Notes: generated from the sequence alone by a model not told the origin. A DNA stretch of 64,000 nucleotides from Paenibacillus zeisoli (GCF_003994465.1 NZ_RZNX01000002.1:487550-551549); one strand, 5' to 3'. Counted from the stretch's first letter, positions 25,258 through 34,441 are shown. Numbers and translations are program-made.

Positions 25258-25297
25258 ACGTTCTTCACCCCTCTTGTTCAATTTGCAGAAACGGTGG

Positions 25298-25525
25298 TCA
25301 GTCTTTCGATATGGGTATCTTACGAGCGGTTTCGGTTGGAGAACTCGGCTCCTCCTCCAGCGTATCGATCGCACTATCAATTACAGCCCGTGAAGCCAGC
25401 AGCCATTCCTTCATCGCATTCCGGAAATGCCTTTCGGGTTGGTTGTGCTCCAGCTGTTCCAGGAATCGTTCCACCAAGGACAGACCCTCCCGAGCCCGCT
25501 CCAGACCCAGAGTGCTCTTTCTCAT
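25298..25525 (-). CDS. Small helical protein coupled to ArsA-like ATPase
   Basis: A 75-residue helical, charged protein (STLGLERAREGLSLVERF, then HFRNAMKEWLLASRAVIDS). It begins at ATG 25525, eight bases after AAAGGGG inside the end of the ATPase gene; the ATPase stop lies 6 bases upstream, and an alternative GTG at 25534 would overlap it. The tight arrangement implies coupled translation and perhaps a physical partnership. No recognised family. Confidence 0.6.
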   Translation of the reverse strand: MRKSTLGLERAREGLSLVERFLEQLEHNQPERHFRNAMKEWLLASRAVIDSAIDTLEEEPSSPTETARKIPISKD

Positions 25526-25530
25526 GTTCA

Positions 25531-26715
25531 TCACCCCTTTGCTTGAATATCCCGCTCACCGAAACGGATCATTAACCGGTCCTCTACGTACTTCGCGCCC
25601 GCCACCGGCCGTCCCATCAGTAGTCTCGGCAGGATCACCTTACGCTTGTAGGCACCCGCATTCACGGTCAATTCGTCACCCGCCTGTGTTAAGTCCAAAT
25701 CAGCCTTATCCACAAAAGGAATCGGGAGCTCAAGCAGCAGCTCTCCGCCCTCTTCCCGGATCGTCTCCGTTCTGCCGCGGTACAGCATCCCGGAGGGATC
25801 AAGAGTCCCAAACACGATATCCGCCAGCTCCTCAAGAACCGGCATACCGACCACCTCCTGCCGCATCATGGGGGCCTTCAAAATCGGCAGAGGCTGGAAG
25901 TTCGTCACGATTTCCTCCTCATATTTCTTCTGAAGGTTCCGCCAATCCGCCAAAAAACCTTCCCCCGCTTCCTCCGGCAGTATCCGGTTAACAATTACGG
26001 CGTCCGTATTGAACCCGAACAGATTCAGATAAGTGAACGAGCGCTTCGCCTCGGCAAGCACCATCTTCTCGGGGTTCAGTACGATTCTGACTGAGGTCGT
26101 CTCCGGATCCAGCACAATCCTCTGCATATCCCCCAGATCCCTTGCAAAACGCTCGATGCTGTCCAACACATGATCGGAAGGGAGCTCAATATGGTTAACC
26201 AGCTTCGCTACCGGCCGGACGAACTTCACCAACCTCCGTTCATAAGGGAATATCTTCTCCAGCCACCAATTCAGTACGTTGGGGTAACTGAGCAGGCGCA
26301 GGGTCTCCCCGGTTGGGGCACAGTCCACCACCAACACGTCGTATTCCCCGCTTTGAGCATGCTTCTTGATCTGCAGTAAGCTGAACAGCTCTTCCATGCC
26401 GGGAAAGACCAGCATTTCCTCTGTTGTAATATCCTTAAGCTGAGCTTTATCGAGCATGGCTGATATCCAGCCCTGCACAGCCCCCCAATTGTTCTCCGTC
26501 TCCCTTAGGCTGTTCACTTCCTGACCCCACAGGTTCTCGCCGATCTGTACCGGATCGGGCCCAATAGAGACCGCAAGCGAATCCGCCAAGCTATGTGCTG
26601 CGTCCGTGCTAATTATTAGTGTCCGCTTCCCCTGCCGAGCCAGCTTGACTGCTGTTGCTGCAGCAATACTTGTCTTGCCAACCCCGCCCTTACCCGTGTA
26701 GATAATAATCCTCAT
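25531..26715 (-). CDS. ArsA/GET3-family ATPase
   Basis: A 394-residue single-domain ATPase of the ArsA/Get3 group. The deviant P-loop GKGGVGKT is at residues 9-16, switch I is in STDAAHSLADSL, and the switch II region DCAPTGETLRLL has glutamate where ArsA usually has histidine. The C-terminal segment (about 320-390) matches the HSP20-like ArsA_HSP20 domain. No arsB, arsC or metal-site genes are near and the metal-binding cysteines of E. coli ArsA are not evident, so a chaperone-like or other role is more likely than arsenite export. It is preceded by a MarR operator at 26734 and followed by a coupled small gene. Confidence 0.86.
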   Translation of the reverse strand: MRIIIYTGKGGVGKTSIAAATAVKLARQGKRTLIISTDAAHSLADSLAVSIGPDPVQIGENLWGQEVNSLRETENNWGAVQGWISAMLDKAQLKDITTEEMLVFPGMEELFSLLQIKKHAQSGEYDVLVVDCAPTGETLRLLSYPNVLNWWLEKIFPYERRLVKFVRPVAKLVNHIELPSDHVLDSIERFARDLGDMQRIVLDPETTSVRIVLNPEKMVLAEAKRSFTYLNLFGFNTDAVIVNRILPEEAGEGFLADWRNLQKKYEEEIVTNFQPLPILKAPMMRQEVVGMPVLEELADIVFGTLDPSGMLYRGRTETIREEGGELLLELPIPFVDKADLDLTQAGDELTVNAGAYKRKVILPRLLMGRPVAGAKYVEDRLMIRFGERDIQAKG

Positions 26716-26733
26716 ACCGCTCGCTCCTTTTAG

Positions 26734-26745
26734 TACGATTTCGTA
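26734..26745. promoter_or_regulatory. MarR operator copy 1 (ArsA-like operon)
   Basis: TACGATTTCGTA is a 12-base palindrome apart from its TT/AA centre, placed between the MarR stop and the ATPase start. The identical 12-mer lies before the MarR gene at 27276, in the context TACGATTTCGTAGTA in both. Confidence 0.82.
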
Positions 26746-26779
26746 GTATTAGCTTGTAAAAAAACCGGTGTATAACCGG

Positions 26780-27256
26780 TCATTCCTCAATGTTAATTTT
26801 TCTCGCTGCGGTCTTCTTCACATCCTGCCTTACAGGACCTTCACTCTGGAATACCTTGGCTGCCTTAAGCAGGAGTCTTGTAAATTCATCTAATTCCTCT
26901 GGTGTAAAAGCCGATTCCAGCCTTCCGAGCATTTCCTGCATAATGTGCTCCCATTCCTTAGCCAGCCGCCGTCCTTCCTGAGTCAGCGTGACAAGCCGCA
27001 CCCGTTGGTCTTGCGCAGATATAGCCCGGGCGATGAGTCCCTTGCGTTCAAGCCGTGAAGCAATGCTGGTCATCGAGCTTAGTGGCGCTCCCATCTCGGA
27101 AGCAAGCTCCGACATCGTCTGGTCTCCTCGAAAGAGCAGAATCAATAGCGTGGACAAATCTGAACGGGTTACCTTTTGTTCCAACTGCAAGGTATCCGTC
27201 ATGAAAGCGAACGGACGTAAACCGGTCTTAAGGAAGAGGTCATAAAGCTGCTGCAT
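26780..27256 (-). CDS. MarR family transcriptional regulator
   Basis: A 158-residue regulator from ATG 27256 (AAAGGAG eight bases upstream); a longer frame to 27331 would cross its own operators. The winged helix is central: TMSELASEMGAPLSSMTSIASRL (cited in parts), then RKGLIARAISAQDQRVRLV, the typical DxR wing. It sits upstream of the ArsA-like operon, and identical operators precede both genes, so it most likely represses itself and the ATPase operon. Confidence 0.88.
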   Translation of the reverse strand: MQQLYDLFLKTGLRPFAFMTDTLQLEQKVTRSDLSTLLILLFRGDQTMSELASEMGAPLSSMTSIASRLERKGLIARAISAQDQRVRLVTLTQEGRRLAKEWEHIMQEMLGRLESAFTPEELDEFTRLLLKAAKVFQSEGPVRQDVKKTAARKINIEE

Positions 27257-27275
27257 ACCGGTAACTCCTTTGTAA

Positions 27276-27287
27276 TACGATTTCGTA
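27276..27287. promoter_or_regulatory. MarR operator copy 2 (autoregulatory)
   Basis: TACGATTTCGTA, identical to the copy at 26734, lies 20 bases before the MarR start codon. Confidence 0.82.
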
Positions 27288-27307
27288 GTAATTTGTGCTT
27301 TTATATT

Positions 27308-27323
27308 AATACGAAAACGTATT
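27308..27323. promoter_or_regulatory. MarR operator copy 3 (variant)
   Basis: AATACGAAAACGTATT shares the TACGA half-site with the two exact copies and is palindromic around AAAA. Its centre lies about 34 bases (three helical turns) from copy 2, which would allow cooperative binding. Confidence 0.65.
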
Positions 27324-27355
27324 AGTGTCAACGAAGGTGATGGTTGCCTTATGTA

Positions 27356-27472
27356 TTAAAGCTTGTCGTAACCCTCCGCCTCTCCGTGATGATAGGTAAG
27401 TAGGAATTTCAATACGTCCAAGCCACCCGCTGCGGCCAGGGTTTGAGTTTTCAGTTTTGATCTTTTTTGCGG
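27356..27472 (-). pseudogene. Alpha/beta hydrolase C-terminal remnant
   Basis: The minus-strand frame ends GLDVLKFLLTYHHGEAEGY then DKL and a stop. This mirrors the end of the intact hydrolase at 34731-35651 (AEVLDFLLTHHYRGQAGYF). Nothing upstream in the frame resembles the rest of that family, so it appears to be the decayed tail of a second copy. The ORF in the overlapping frame (27306-27509) is not protein-like. Confidence 0.5.
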
Positions 27473-27500
27473 ATTTACGTGAGGAGAACTTCTTATACAA

Positions 27501-27540
27501 AAATCTCACCCCAAAGAATATGTTCTTAGGGATGAGATTT
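27501..27540 (-). terminator. Intrinsic terminator of cwlJ-like gene
   Basis: AAATCTCA and TGAGATTT arms with an inner CCC/GGG pairing surround a long loop. On the minus strand the hairpin is followed by TTTTTG. It lies 75 bases beyond the cortex-hydrolase stop. Confidence 0.72.
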
Positions 27541-27614
27541 GTATGCTCGTGGTACCACCAACGGAGCTCTCTGCGGAAGAAGGCTTCATTTACTTCCTCA
27601 TCATCGCATTGAAG

Positions 27615-28058
27615 TTAAAACGTGCCATATACATTTTCACATTCTTCCGCGGTCGGTTCGTAGAAGCAGTGCTTCTTCCATCGTCCTGCAAGCGGCTGAT
27701 TATACCAAGTATCCGGGCAGGGCCCAGGATTCTCGAACGTTCCTGGGCGGAAATACCACAGGGCGAATTTGGCTGGCCAGTTCCGCTCCCCATTTACAGC
27801 CCGCCTCGCCAGACGGCGCTCCCGATCTCTTGCCTTTTGATAGTACAAGTCGTGCTGCAGTGCTTCGAACGCATGCGCCTGGTTGATCATTTGAGGAATG
27901 GTCCGGATTCCCTTGAAATCGGAGCAATTCGCTCTTATTCGGTTAATGCCCACATTTCCAACAAGGAGCATCCCTTGTTCGCCTTCGGTCTCTGCTTCAG
28001 CTCGAAGCAGCCTTGCCAACATATCAATATCCTGTTGCCTGGCTTTTACTACTGCCAT
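27615..28058 (-). CDS. cwlJ: Spore cortex/cell-wall hydrolase, CwlJ type
   Basis: A 147-residue hydrolase of the SleB/CwlJ catalytic family, which cleaves cortex peptidoglycan during germination. The catalytic glutamate region is LLRAEAETEGEQGM near the N terminus, followed by GNVGINRIRANC and the aromatic ALWYFRPG and PCPDTWYNQP motifs. There is no signal peptide and no peptidoglycan-binding repeat, and the length is like B. subtilis CwlJ (about 140) rather than SleB. ATG 28058 has AAGAGG eight bases upstream. No gerQ partner is adjacent. It marks the organism as an endospore former. Confidence 0.88.
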   Translation of the reverse strand: MAVVKARQQDIDMLARLLRAEAETEGEQGMLLVGNVGINRIRANCSDFKGIRTIPQMINQAHAFEALQHDLYYQKARDRERRLARRAVNGERNWPAKFALWYFRPGTFENPGPCPDTWYNQPLAGRWKKHCFYEPTAEECENVYGTF

Positions 28059-28156
28059 TCTGATCACCTCTTTAGGTTTCTAGACTCATCATATTGTAGG
28101 CGAAGCGGTTGTGTTACTCGGGCGGAATAGAAAGCGATAATATACAACCTTGGAGA

Positions 28157-29131
28157 CTAGAAGCTAGGCGAGTTATACTCTTCGAGAGCACAAGTCAGCT
28201 TCTTTCTGACCGCCTCTCTGAGCTCCCCCGGCTTCAGAACGACCGCTTCAGCGCCGAACGAGAAGAAATATTCGGCAAAGAACGGTATTTCTGAGGAGGT
28301 GATCTCCATCTCAAGTGTGCCTGTGCCGTCATTGGAGTGATGTACTTCTCCCCAAGGGAAAATCCAGCTCTTATTTCGGAATAACTCCTCTCCTCTTGCC
28401 GTTAGCTTCACTTGGACACCTACTCTTTCCCGTTGGCTGTAGAAGTGATGACCCCAGTTCGTTAAATCCACCTCTGAAACATCCACTGTAGACGATAACG
28501 CTTCAACATCCGCCCAAATGGCTGCCCCTATCCGATCTACCCGGAATAATCGAAAGGCTTCTTGCAAATAGCAGTAAGCTGGGCAAAACCAATATCCCTC
28601 ATGGGCATATATACCGATAGGTTGAATCGTTCTCCTTCCAGTCTCATCCTTTCGGGTTCCGTAACGGATGGTTACAGGCAGCTTCCTAATGGACGCTTGG
28701 AGCAATATCTCAAGGCAGTCAGCCCGTTCTGAACGTGTATGCGTGAAGAAGTCAATTCGGTTCCGCATTTCGTCTATCAGACTTTTCACATCTTCCGATA
28801 GATACCTGTAAAATTTGCGAAGTGCGGATTCTGCAGATGCCTCGAAGGGCAGTGAACTGAAGTGCCGAAGAGCATGGGAAGCAAAGAATATAGAGAAGGC
28901 CTCATTTTCCGTAAAAGAGATCGGTGGAAGGGTTCGCTCTGCAAGCACCTGGTATCCACCTCCCGCACCAACTTGAGAGTATAAAGGTACCCCCATTCCA
29001 CTCAGCTCCTGCAAATCGCGCAGCATGGTTCGGGTAGAAACCCTGAATTCTTCAGCAAGCTCCTTGACGGTGAATTTCCGCTTTCGGTTCACGGCCATCA
29101 TCAGTTCAATCAAGCGCCTCGACTTTCCCAT
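28157..29131 (-). CDS. WYL-domain (YafY/DeoR-type) regulator
   Basis: A 324-residue regulator with an N-terminal HTH_11 domain (RLIELMMAVNRKRKFTVKEL, then STRTMLRDLQELSGMGVPLY), a WYL ligand domain (IQPIGIYAHEGYWFCPAYC) and a C-terminal WCX extension. I use ATG 29131 because GGGGATGGTGA precedes it at good spacing. A 15-base palindrome sits just upstream between it and the divergent esterase gene. It is one of three related WYL regulators in this window, each divergent from or adjacent to a small enzyme gene. Confidence 0.86.
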   Translation of the reverse strand: MGKSRRLIELMMAVNRKRKFTVKELAEEFRVSTRTMLRDLQELSGMGVPLYSQVGAGGGYQVLAERTLPPISFTENEAFSIFFASHALRHFSSLPFEASAESALRKFYRYLSEDVKSLIDEMRNRIDFFTHTRSERADCLEILLQASIRKLPVTIRYGTRKDETGRRTIQPIGIYAHEGYWFCPAYCYLQEAFRLFRVDRIGAAIWADVEALSSTVDVSEVDLTNWGHHFYSQRERVGVQVKLTARGEELFRNKSWIFPWGEVHHSNDGTGTLEMEITSSEIPFFAEYFFSFGAEAVVLKPGELREAVRKKLTCALEEYNSPSF

Positions 29132-29157
29132 GATATTCACCATCCCCCAAACTATAG

Positions 29158-29172
29158 TGACAAGTTTTGTCA
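29158..29172. promoter_or_regulatory. WYL regulator operator candidate
   Basis: TGACAAGTTTTGTCA is a palindrome with six-base arms (TGACAA/TTGTCA) around GTT. It lies 27 bases before the WYL start, in the spacer shared with the divergent esterase gene. Confidence 0.65.
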
Positions 29173-29256
29173 TAATTATAGTATACGCTATGAATAAGCC
29201 GGATCGCTGGAAGAGGTTACGGCAGAATACGATTAAAAAAGGAGATGGATTGTTCT

Positions 29257-30150
29257 ATGTCTAGAGAACAACGTAAAATGCTGGATGATCTGCTGCGGCA
29301 TCGTGAACCCGCCAAGTCACAAAGCGTTCAGGAGATGCGCGCGAACTTCGCTGCCATGATGGCCGCAATGAAAGTGCCTGCGGGCGTGCGAACCGCACCT
29401 ACGAATCTGGGCAATCGACCAGGTGTGATCGTTGACCCCGCACAGGATGCACGACCGGGAACTATTCTCTATTTCCATGGTGGTTCGTATATTATGGGAT
29501 CCCCATACACGGCCATGTCCCTTACCGCGAATCTGGTCAGTAAGACCCGTATCCGGTCCGTCTCGCTCGATTACCGCCTGGCTCCGGAGCATCCGTTCCC
29601 TGCGGCGCTTAAAGATGCCCTTGCAGCCTATCGCGGGCTTCTGGAGGGCGGAGCTCAGGGAGCGTCTATTGTACTTGCTGGCGATTCTGCCGGTGGTGGT
29701 ATTACCCTCACCACTTGCCTGATGGCTCGGGACGCAGACCTGCCGATGCCAGCAGCCGTAGTCATGTTCTCCCCAGGATTGGATAGGACACACTCTGGAG
29801 CAAGCATAGATAGCAAAAAAGGGCTCGACCCGTTCTTCACGCGTGAAAGCTTTACATTTACGGATACCCTGTACCTTGCTGGACAAGACCCGAATCATGA
29901 ACTCGTGAGCCCCGCCAGGTTCGCCGACCTAACCGGATTCCCGCCGCTCCTGCTACAAGTCGGTACTAACGAGCTGCTCCTTGACGATTCCACGCAGTTA
30001 GCCGACCGTGCGCGGGCAGCCGGCGTGGATGTAATCCTTGATGTTACCGCCGATGTCCCGCATGTTTTCCAGGCTTTCACCGATATCATCGATGAAGCCG
30101 ATCAGGCCCTGGATCGTGCAGCGCTTTTCATTACACAGCATCTCAGATGA
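29257..30150 (+). CDS. HSL-family esterase/lipase
   Basis: A 297-residue alpha/beta hydrolase of the hormone-sensitive-lipase (fold-3) group. The oxyanion motif is YFHGGSYIMG, the nucleophile is in AGDSAGGG, the acid is near TNELLLDDST and the histidine in DVPHVFQAF. It should hydrolyse short acyl esters in the cytoplasm. ATG 29257 is 12 bases after AAAAGGAG; ATG 29245 abuts that site, so the start is slightly uncertain. It is divergent from the WYL regulator, its probable controller. Confidence 0.86.
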   Translation: MSREQRKMLDDLLRHREPAKSQSVQEMRANFAAMMAAMKVPAGVRTAPTNLGNRPGVIVDPAQDARPGTILYFHGGSYIMGSPYTAMSLTANLVSKTRIRSVSLDYRLAPEHPFPAALKDALAAYRGLLEGGAQGASIVLAGDSAGGGITLTTCLMARDADLPMPAAVVMFSPGLDRTHSGASIDSKKGLDPFFTRESFTFTDTLYLAGQDPNHELVSPARFADLTGFPPLLLQVGTNELLLDDSTQLADRARAAGVDVILDVTADVPHVFQAFTDIIDEADQALDRAALFITQHLR

Positions 30151-30195
30151 ACATACGTGTTTTGCGTACAGTTAGCCAGCAAATATACTAGAGAA

Positions 30196-30261
30196 ATGAA
30201 CTACAAGCCCCTCAACCCGGACACCTATGAGCATTTGCTGTACCACCCCGTGTTCGAATGA
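30196..30261 (+). other. Possible 21-residue coding remnant
   Basis: A short frame reads MNYKPLNPDTYEHLLYHPVF, E, stop. The composition is protein-like, but there is no ribosome site and no recognisable family. It may be the tail of a lost gene. Little confidence. Confidence 0.25.
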
Positions 30262-30283
30262 GCTTGGAAGGTTCAATAAGGAC

Positions 30284-30316
30284 AAAAGGCAATGGACTCT
30301 TATTCCATTGCCTTTG
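30284..30316. terminator. Intrinsic terminator, bidirectional
   Basis: AAAGGCAATGGA pairs perfectly with TCCATTGCCTTT around a short CTCTTAT loop, with A-rich and T-rich flanks. It separates the convergent esterase and EthD genes. Confidence 0.82.
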
Positions 30317-30380
30317 TGCATAGTATGGGGTGGGCTAGACCCATTTAAAGTGCATTCTTCTGCTTTGCATCAAGCCGATG

Positions 30381-30683
30381 TTACACTTCAACCTGCTCCT
30401 CAGTAAAGACACGGGGAGCACCGCCGTAAAAATTGGCGATATCCTGCTGAAGGTCCGGAATTCGGGGATCTGCAAGAAACTGTTCCATCACTTCCGCAGA
30501 ACGGAAATAGAATGAAATCGTCAGTTGAAAAGGCCCCTCACCTGGGGTGATGTCTTTACGCAGCTCGGCCCGTGAGCCCTCAAATGAAGCCAAGACCGCC
30601 TTGACTTTCGGGATGTGCTGGGTCATGTAATACTCTGGATCGAGTGTATCCCCATATGGATAGGCAAATGACAACACAATCAT
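30381..30683 (-). CDS. EthD-domain protein
   Basis: A 100-residue protein of the EthD dimeric alpha/beta-barrel family: IVLSFAYPYGDTLDPEYY, the TQHIPKVKAVL core and the C-terminal DIANFYGGAPRVF (the YGG motif) are typical. EthD proteins are needed for certain degradation pathways and related folds act as small monooxygenases or dehydratases, but no reaction can be assigned. ATG 30683 lies nine bases after AAGGAG and is preferred to the upstream ATG at 30707. It follows the MerR gene in the same direction with a 90-base gap. Confidence 0.82.
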   Translation of the reverse strand: MIVLSFAYPYGDTLDPEYYMTQHIPKVKAVLASFEGSRAELRKDITPGEGPFQLTISFYFRSAEVMEQFLADPRIPDLQQDIANFYGGAPRVFTEEQVEV

Positions 30684-30772
30684 TACTCCACTCTCCTTCA
30701 CATTCATATGCTAATTCCGTCCACCTAAGCTCGCTTAGCATTTTTCTCGAGATCCCATCGCCATCGACAGGT

Positions 30773-31144
30773 CTAGTTAGGGTTTCCTGTTAAGAGTGAC
30801 TCGTAGATGGATAGCTTTTTGTCTACAGCCTCGTTCGCCTTATCCAGCTCTACCTGCTTTCTTTGCAGTTCAAGCTTGTGTTGTTCTAATATTGCTTTTC
30901 TTTCCGGTATCGTTGAAACTCCCTTAGCGGCAAGCTCCACCATTTGTCTTATCACAGCTACCGACATCCCCGTCGCACGCAGCCACATCATAATGTCCAT
31001 CCATTCCAGATCCTTTTGTTCAAACATTCGGTTTCCATGCGGATCCCGCCCAATAGATGGGAGAACTCCCTCTTTCTCATAATAGCGGATCGTGTGAGGA
31101 GGAATGCCGAGCATTTCTGCAACTTCCTTGATTGAAAAACTCAC
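30773..31144 (-). CDS. MerR family regulator, AdhR-like
   Basis: A 123-residue small MerR activator. The winged helix reads IKEVAEMLGIPPHTIRYYEKEG, cited as IPPHTIRYYEKEGVLPS, followed by NRMFEQKDLEWMDIMMWLRATGM and a C-terminal coiled coil. It resembles AdhR/NmlR sensors of aldehydes and electrophiles, but the cysteine those proteins use is absent: no cysteine occurs anywhere, and the usual site in the DLEW...LRATGM segment holds MMW. The start is GTG 31144 with GGGAGG eight bases upstream. It follows the aldo/keto reductase by 29 bases in the same operon, under an AdhR-type promoter at 32221. Confidence 0.83.
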   Translation of the reverse strand: MSFSIKEVAEMLGIPPHTIRYYEKEGVLPSIGRDPHGNRMFEQKDLEWMDIMMWLRATGMSVAVIRQMVELAAKGVSTIPERKAILEQHKLELQRKQVELDKANEAVDKKLSIYESLLTGNPN

Positions 31145-31173
31145 CGTAACACCCTCCCGCAAGATTGGCTCAT

Positions 31174-32154
<981 letters not shown>

Positions 32155-32220
32155 GATTTCCCCACACCTTCCCATTCAAGAATAGGGGTTGTACCTTAAA
32201 TTGGTATTACACCCATATTC

Positions 32221-32251
32221 ATCTTACACCTTAAAGTTCACTTTAAGGCAA
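32221..32251 (-). promoter_or_regulatory. AdhR-type MerR promoter and operator
   Basis: On the minus strand TTGCCT and TAAGAT are 19 bases apart. The spacer and -35 contain the perfect dyad CCTTAAAGT-TC-ACTTTAAGG (32229-32248). Its core equals CTTAAAG-N4-CTTTAAG, the published operator of B. subtilis AdhR. The first gene is 67 bases away. Confidence 0.88.
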
Positions 32252-32338
32252 GCGTTATCTTTCGCTATTAATATCATAATTTGTTTTATTTATAATGTCG
32301 TATTACTCTATAGGAAGCTGCTATTAGGAGGAATACGA

Positions 32339-33022
32339 ATGAGCCAAGCAAAAATCTCCACTTATGAAGAGACCGTTCAGCTTATTAATGAAGTGGGTAT
32401 CCTGCCACTGGCGCCACTTATTCCGAATCACCCCTCACTGTATCAAATCACCTTGGACGATCAATGGTTAACGGGCACGGAGACTGATCCGTGGCTTTGG
32501 CGAACCCGTCTTCCCAGTGATGGTGCAGCGGCTTACGGCAAATTTATTAAGAAAAAGCCGGTTTTCATTTCGCGCGAATTGTTCCCATGGGTTAAAGTCA
32601 TCCTAGGAAGCACCCTATCTATTGAAGCTCGCTATCAACAAGGTCTGATCTCAAAGGATGCCCTAGTGCTTTATCAGCAGATCCGAGAGGAAGAAGGAAT
32701 CGAGACCAGATCGTTAAGATTTAAAGCGGGAATGCAGGGCAAAGAAATGAAGAAGACCTTTGAGCGGTCTCTTTTGGACTTACAAGAAACTATAGATATC
32801 GTTATTTCTGGTGCCAAAGAAAGTAGAATTATCCTAGATGTGAATAGTGCGTGGAAAAGCACCTCATTCGAGACAACCGACCATTGGATGGAGAACGCCG
32901 GCATACCTCAATCTGATATTCATGTAGAGCTTGCTAAGAAGGAACTGAAGAACTGCTTAACAGATAAATGCAGTGTTGAGGCATTGAGATTTCTCAATAA
33001 ATTTCTTCAACTTGATACCTAA
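32339..33022 (+). CDS. AlkZ-related protein
   Basis: A 227-residue cytoplasmic protein matching, as I recall the family, Bacillota proteins annotated AlkZ-related (a distant relative of winged-helix DNA glycosylases). Recognisable stretches are INEVGILPLAPLIP, DPWLWRTRLPSDGAAAYGKF and FKAGMQGKEMKK. The product seems complete. ATG 32339 is preceded by TAGGAGG at seven bases; an upstream frame to 32189 would traverse the AdhR-type promoter. A base-excision repair role is a guess from the family name, and no catalytic motif is clear to me. Confidence 0.7.
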   Translation: MSQAKISTYEETVQLINEVGILPLAPLIPNHPSLYQITLDDQWLTGTETDPWLWRTRLPSDGAAAYGKFIKKKPVFISRELFPWVKVILGSTLSIEARYQQGLISKDALVLYQQIREEEGIETRSLRFKAGMQGKEMKKTFERSLLDLQETIDIVISGAKESRIILDVNSAWKSTSFETTDHWMENAGIPQSDIHVELAKKELKNCLTDKCSVEALRFLNKFLQLDT

Positions 33023-33058
33023 GTCCCGATATCCCGCTGTACCTCACACACGAATTAT

Positions 33059-33355
33059 TTAAATAAGCTGCTTCACAAAATGGAGCTGAAGTGTCGAACC
33101 ATCGATCAGGGCCATGGCTTCTGCCATAAAGGGTTTCTGCATAATTGTTGCTTCACATTGCCTTGCCGCCTCCTGGCTTTCCCATTCTGCCAGTTCTACC
33201 CAAACCCCGTCCTGCTTATTAAAGTAAACCTCCCGTTTGATAAATCCTACTTGGTTGCAAAGCGCACCTTGCAAAAGGTTGACATATTCCATATAGGTCT
33301 CCTCATTCACGCCATCTACTAACCGATACGATACAACTTCCAGACATGTTTTCAT
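33059..33355 (-). CDS. Dimeric alpha/beta-barrel (monooxygenase-like) protein
   Basis: A 98-residue single-domain protein resembling antibiotic-biosynthesis-monooxygenase or NIPSNAP folds: VVSYRLVDGVNEETYMEY, QVGFIKREVYFNKQDGVW, and AEWESQEAARQCE. No catalytic residues can be fixed. It is divergent from the WYL regulator at 33473, with a spacer of about 117 bases, and probably controlled by it. GGGGTTGG upstream is a weak ribosome site. Confidence 0.72.
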   Translation of the reverse strand: MKTCLEVVSYRLVDGVNEETYMEYVNLLQGALCNQVGFIKREVYFNKQDGVWVELAEWESQEAARQCEATIMQKPFMAEAMALIDGSTLQLHFVKQLI

Positions 33356-33472
33356 CCATCATCCAACCCCTTAAATAAAGTAGAGTTCCTTATTCTTACT
33401 TCTCTACGATACCGCTTAATATAGTCAATTTATGTCACCATTCTATGATATATTGATAGCGAGGTGATGCTG

Positions 33473-34441
33473 ATGAACAAAACACAAAGGCTGGTTGAGC
33501 TGCTGCTCACATTGAATACCAGAAATAAGTTCACCTTAAAAGATCTTTCGGAACGGTTCGGCGTCTCCAAAAGGACGGTTCTTCGTGATATCAACGAGCT
33601 TAGCGCTCTCGGAATACCGCTTTATGCAGAGCTCGGTGTCCATGGCGGCTACCGGATTCTGAAGGAACGGACACTCCCTCCTATTCATATCTTAGAACAA
33701 GAGGCGGTTGCGCTCTTTTCTGCTAGTCAGTCGCTGAAGTACTATCGGGCATTACCCATGGAATCTGACTGGCGATCGGCGCTCGCCAAGTTCTATCATA
33801 TCCTCCCTGAAGATATCAAAGAACGGATAGACCGGCTTCAGCAGCGTGTCTTGTTCTGGGTTCCGGCACAAAGCTTCGAGTCCCCCTATCTGTCTACCTT
33901 ACTCGAAGGGGCTCTGGAACAGAAAGTACTCCATATCTCTTACGAATCGGAACATAGTATTACGGAAAGAGAGATACAACTGGTAGGCCTCTATTCAATG
34001 AACGGGAAATGGTACTGCCCCGCTTACGACTTTCTTAACAACGATTACAGGCTCTTTCGAGCAGACCGCTTCACACATGTATCGGATAGCCCCGACCAGT
34101 CCAGGAAGAGAAACCATGACAAGCTGCTTATCTCCGATTGGTTCAGCAAAGATCAGGAACGGGAGGAAAGTCAGGAGAAGTATGATCTCAGAGTACGATT
34201 GACTCAACGTGGAGTTCTCCTCTGCAGAGACGATGCTTGGATCGGAAGTGGATTAACCATTTTTGAAGATGGAACCGGCTATATTAATCGCCAGATCCCT
34301 TTGGGTTACCTGACGTGGGCGGCAAACTATTTTGCAGGCTTGAAGGCAGATGCTATCGTTGAGGAACCGCAGGAACTACGTACGTTAATCCTAAAAAACC
34401 TTCGTGAGACGATTGCGATTTATGATGAGGGGGAGCAGTGA
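33473..34441 (+). CDS. WYL-domain (YafY/DeoR-type) regulator
   Basis: A 322-residue regulator of the same build as those at 28157 and 40419. The HTH_11 segment reads RLVELLLTLNTRNKFTLKDL then SKRTVLRDINELSALGIPLY. The WYL core is IQLVGLYSMNGKWYCPAYD and a C-terminal domain follows. ATG 33473 has GAGG eight bases upstream. Its stop overlaps the TfoX-like gene by four bases, so those two are coupled. The divergent barrel protein is a second likely target. Confidence 0.85.
   Translation: MNKTQRLVELLLTLNTRNKFTLKDLSERFGVSKRTVLRDINELSALGIPLYAELGVHGGYRILKERTLPPIHILEQEAVALFSASQSLKYYRALPMESDWRSALAKFYHILPEDIKERIDRLQQRVLFWVPAQSFESPYLSTLLEGALEQKVLHISYESEHSITEREIQLVGLYSMNGKWYCPAYDFLNNDYRLFRADRFTHVSDSPDQSRKRNHDKLLISDWFSKDQEREESQEKYDLRVRLTQRGVLLCRDDAWIGSGLTIFEDGTGYINRQIPLGYLTWAANYFAGLKADAIVEEPQELRTLILKNLRETIAIYDEGEQ

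Noticed and set aside
25311-25991. 226-codon plus-strand ORF opposite the ArsA-like operon
   Set aside because: Proline/serine-rich shadow of two coupled minus-strand genes in a GC-rich stretch.
27543-28130. 195-codon plus-strand ORF opposite the CwlJ gene
   Set aside because: It is the complement of a clear SleB/CwlJ-family gene with motifs and ribosome site; the plus-strand product resembles nothing.
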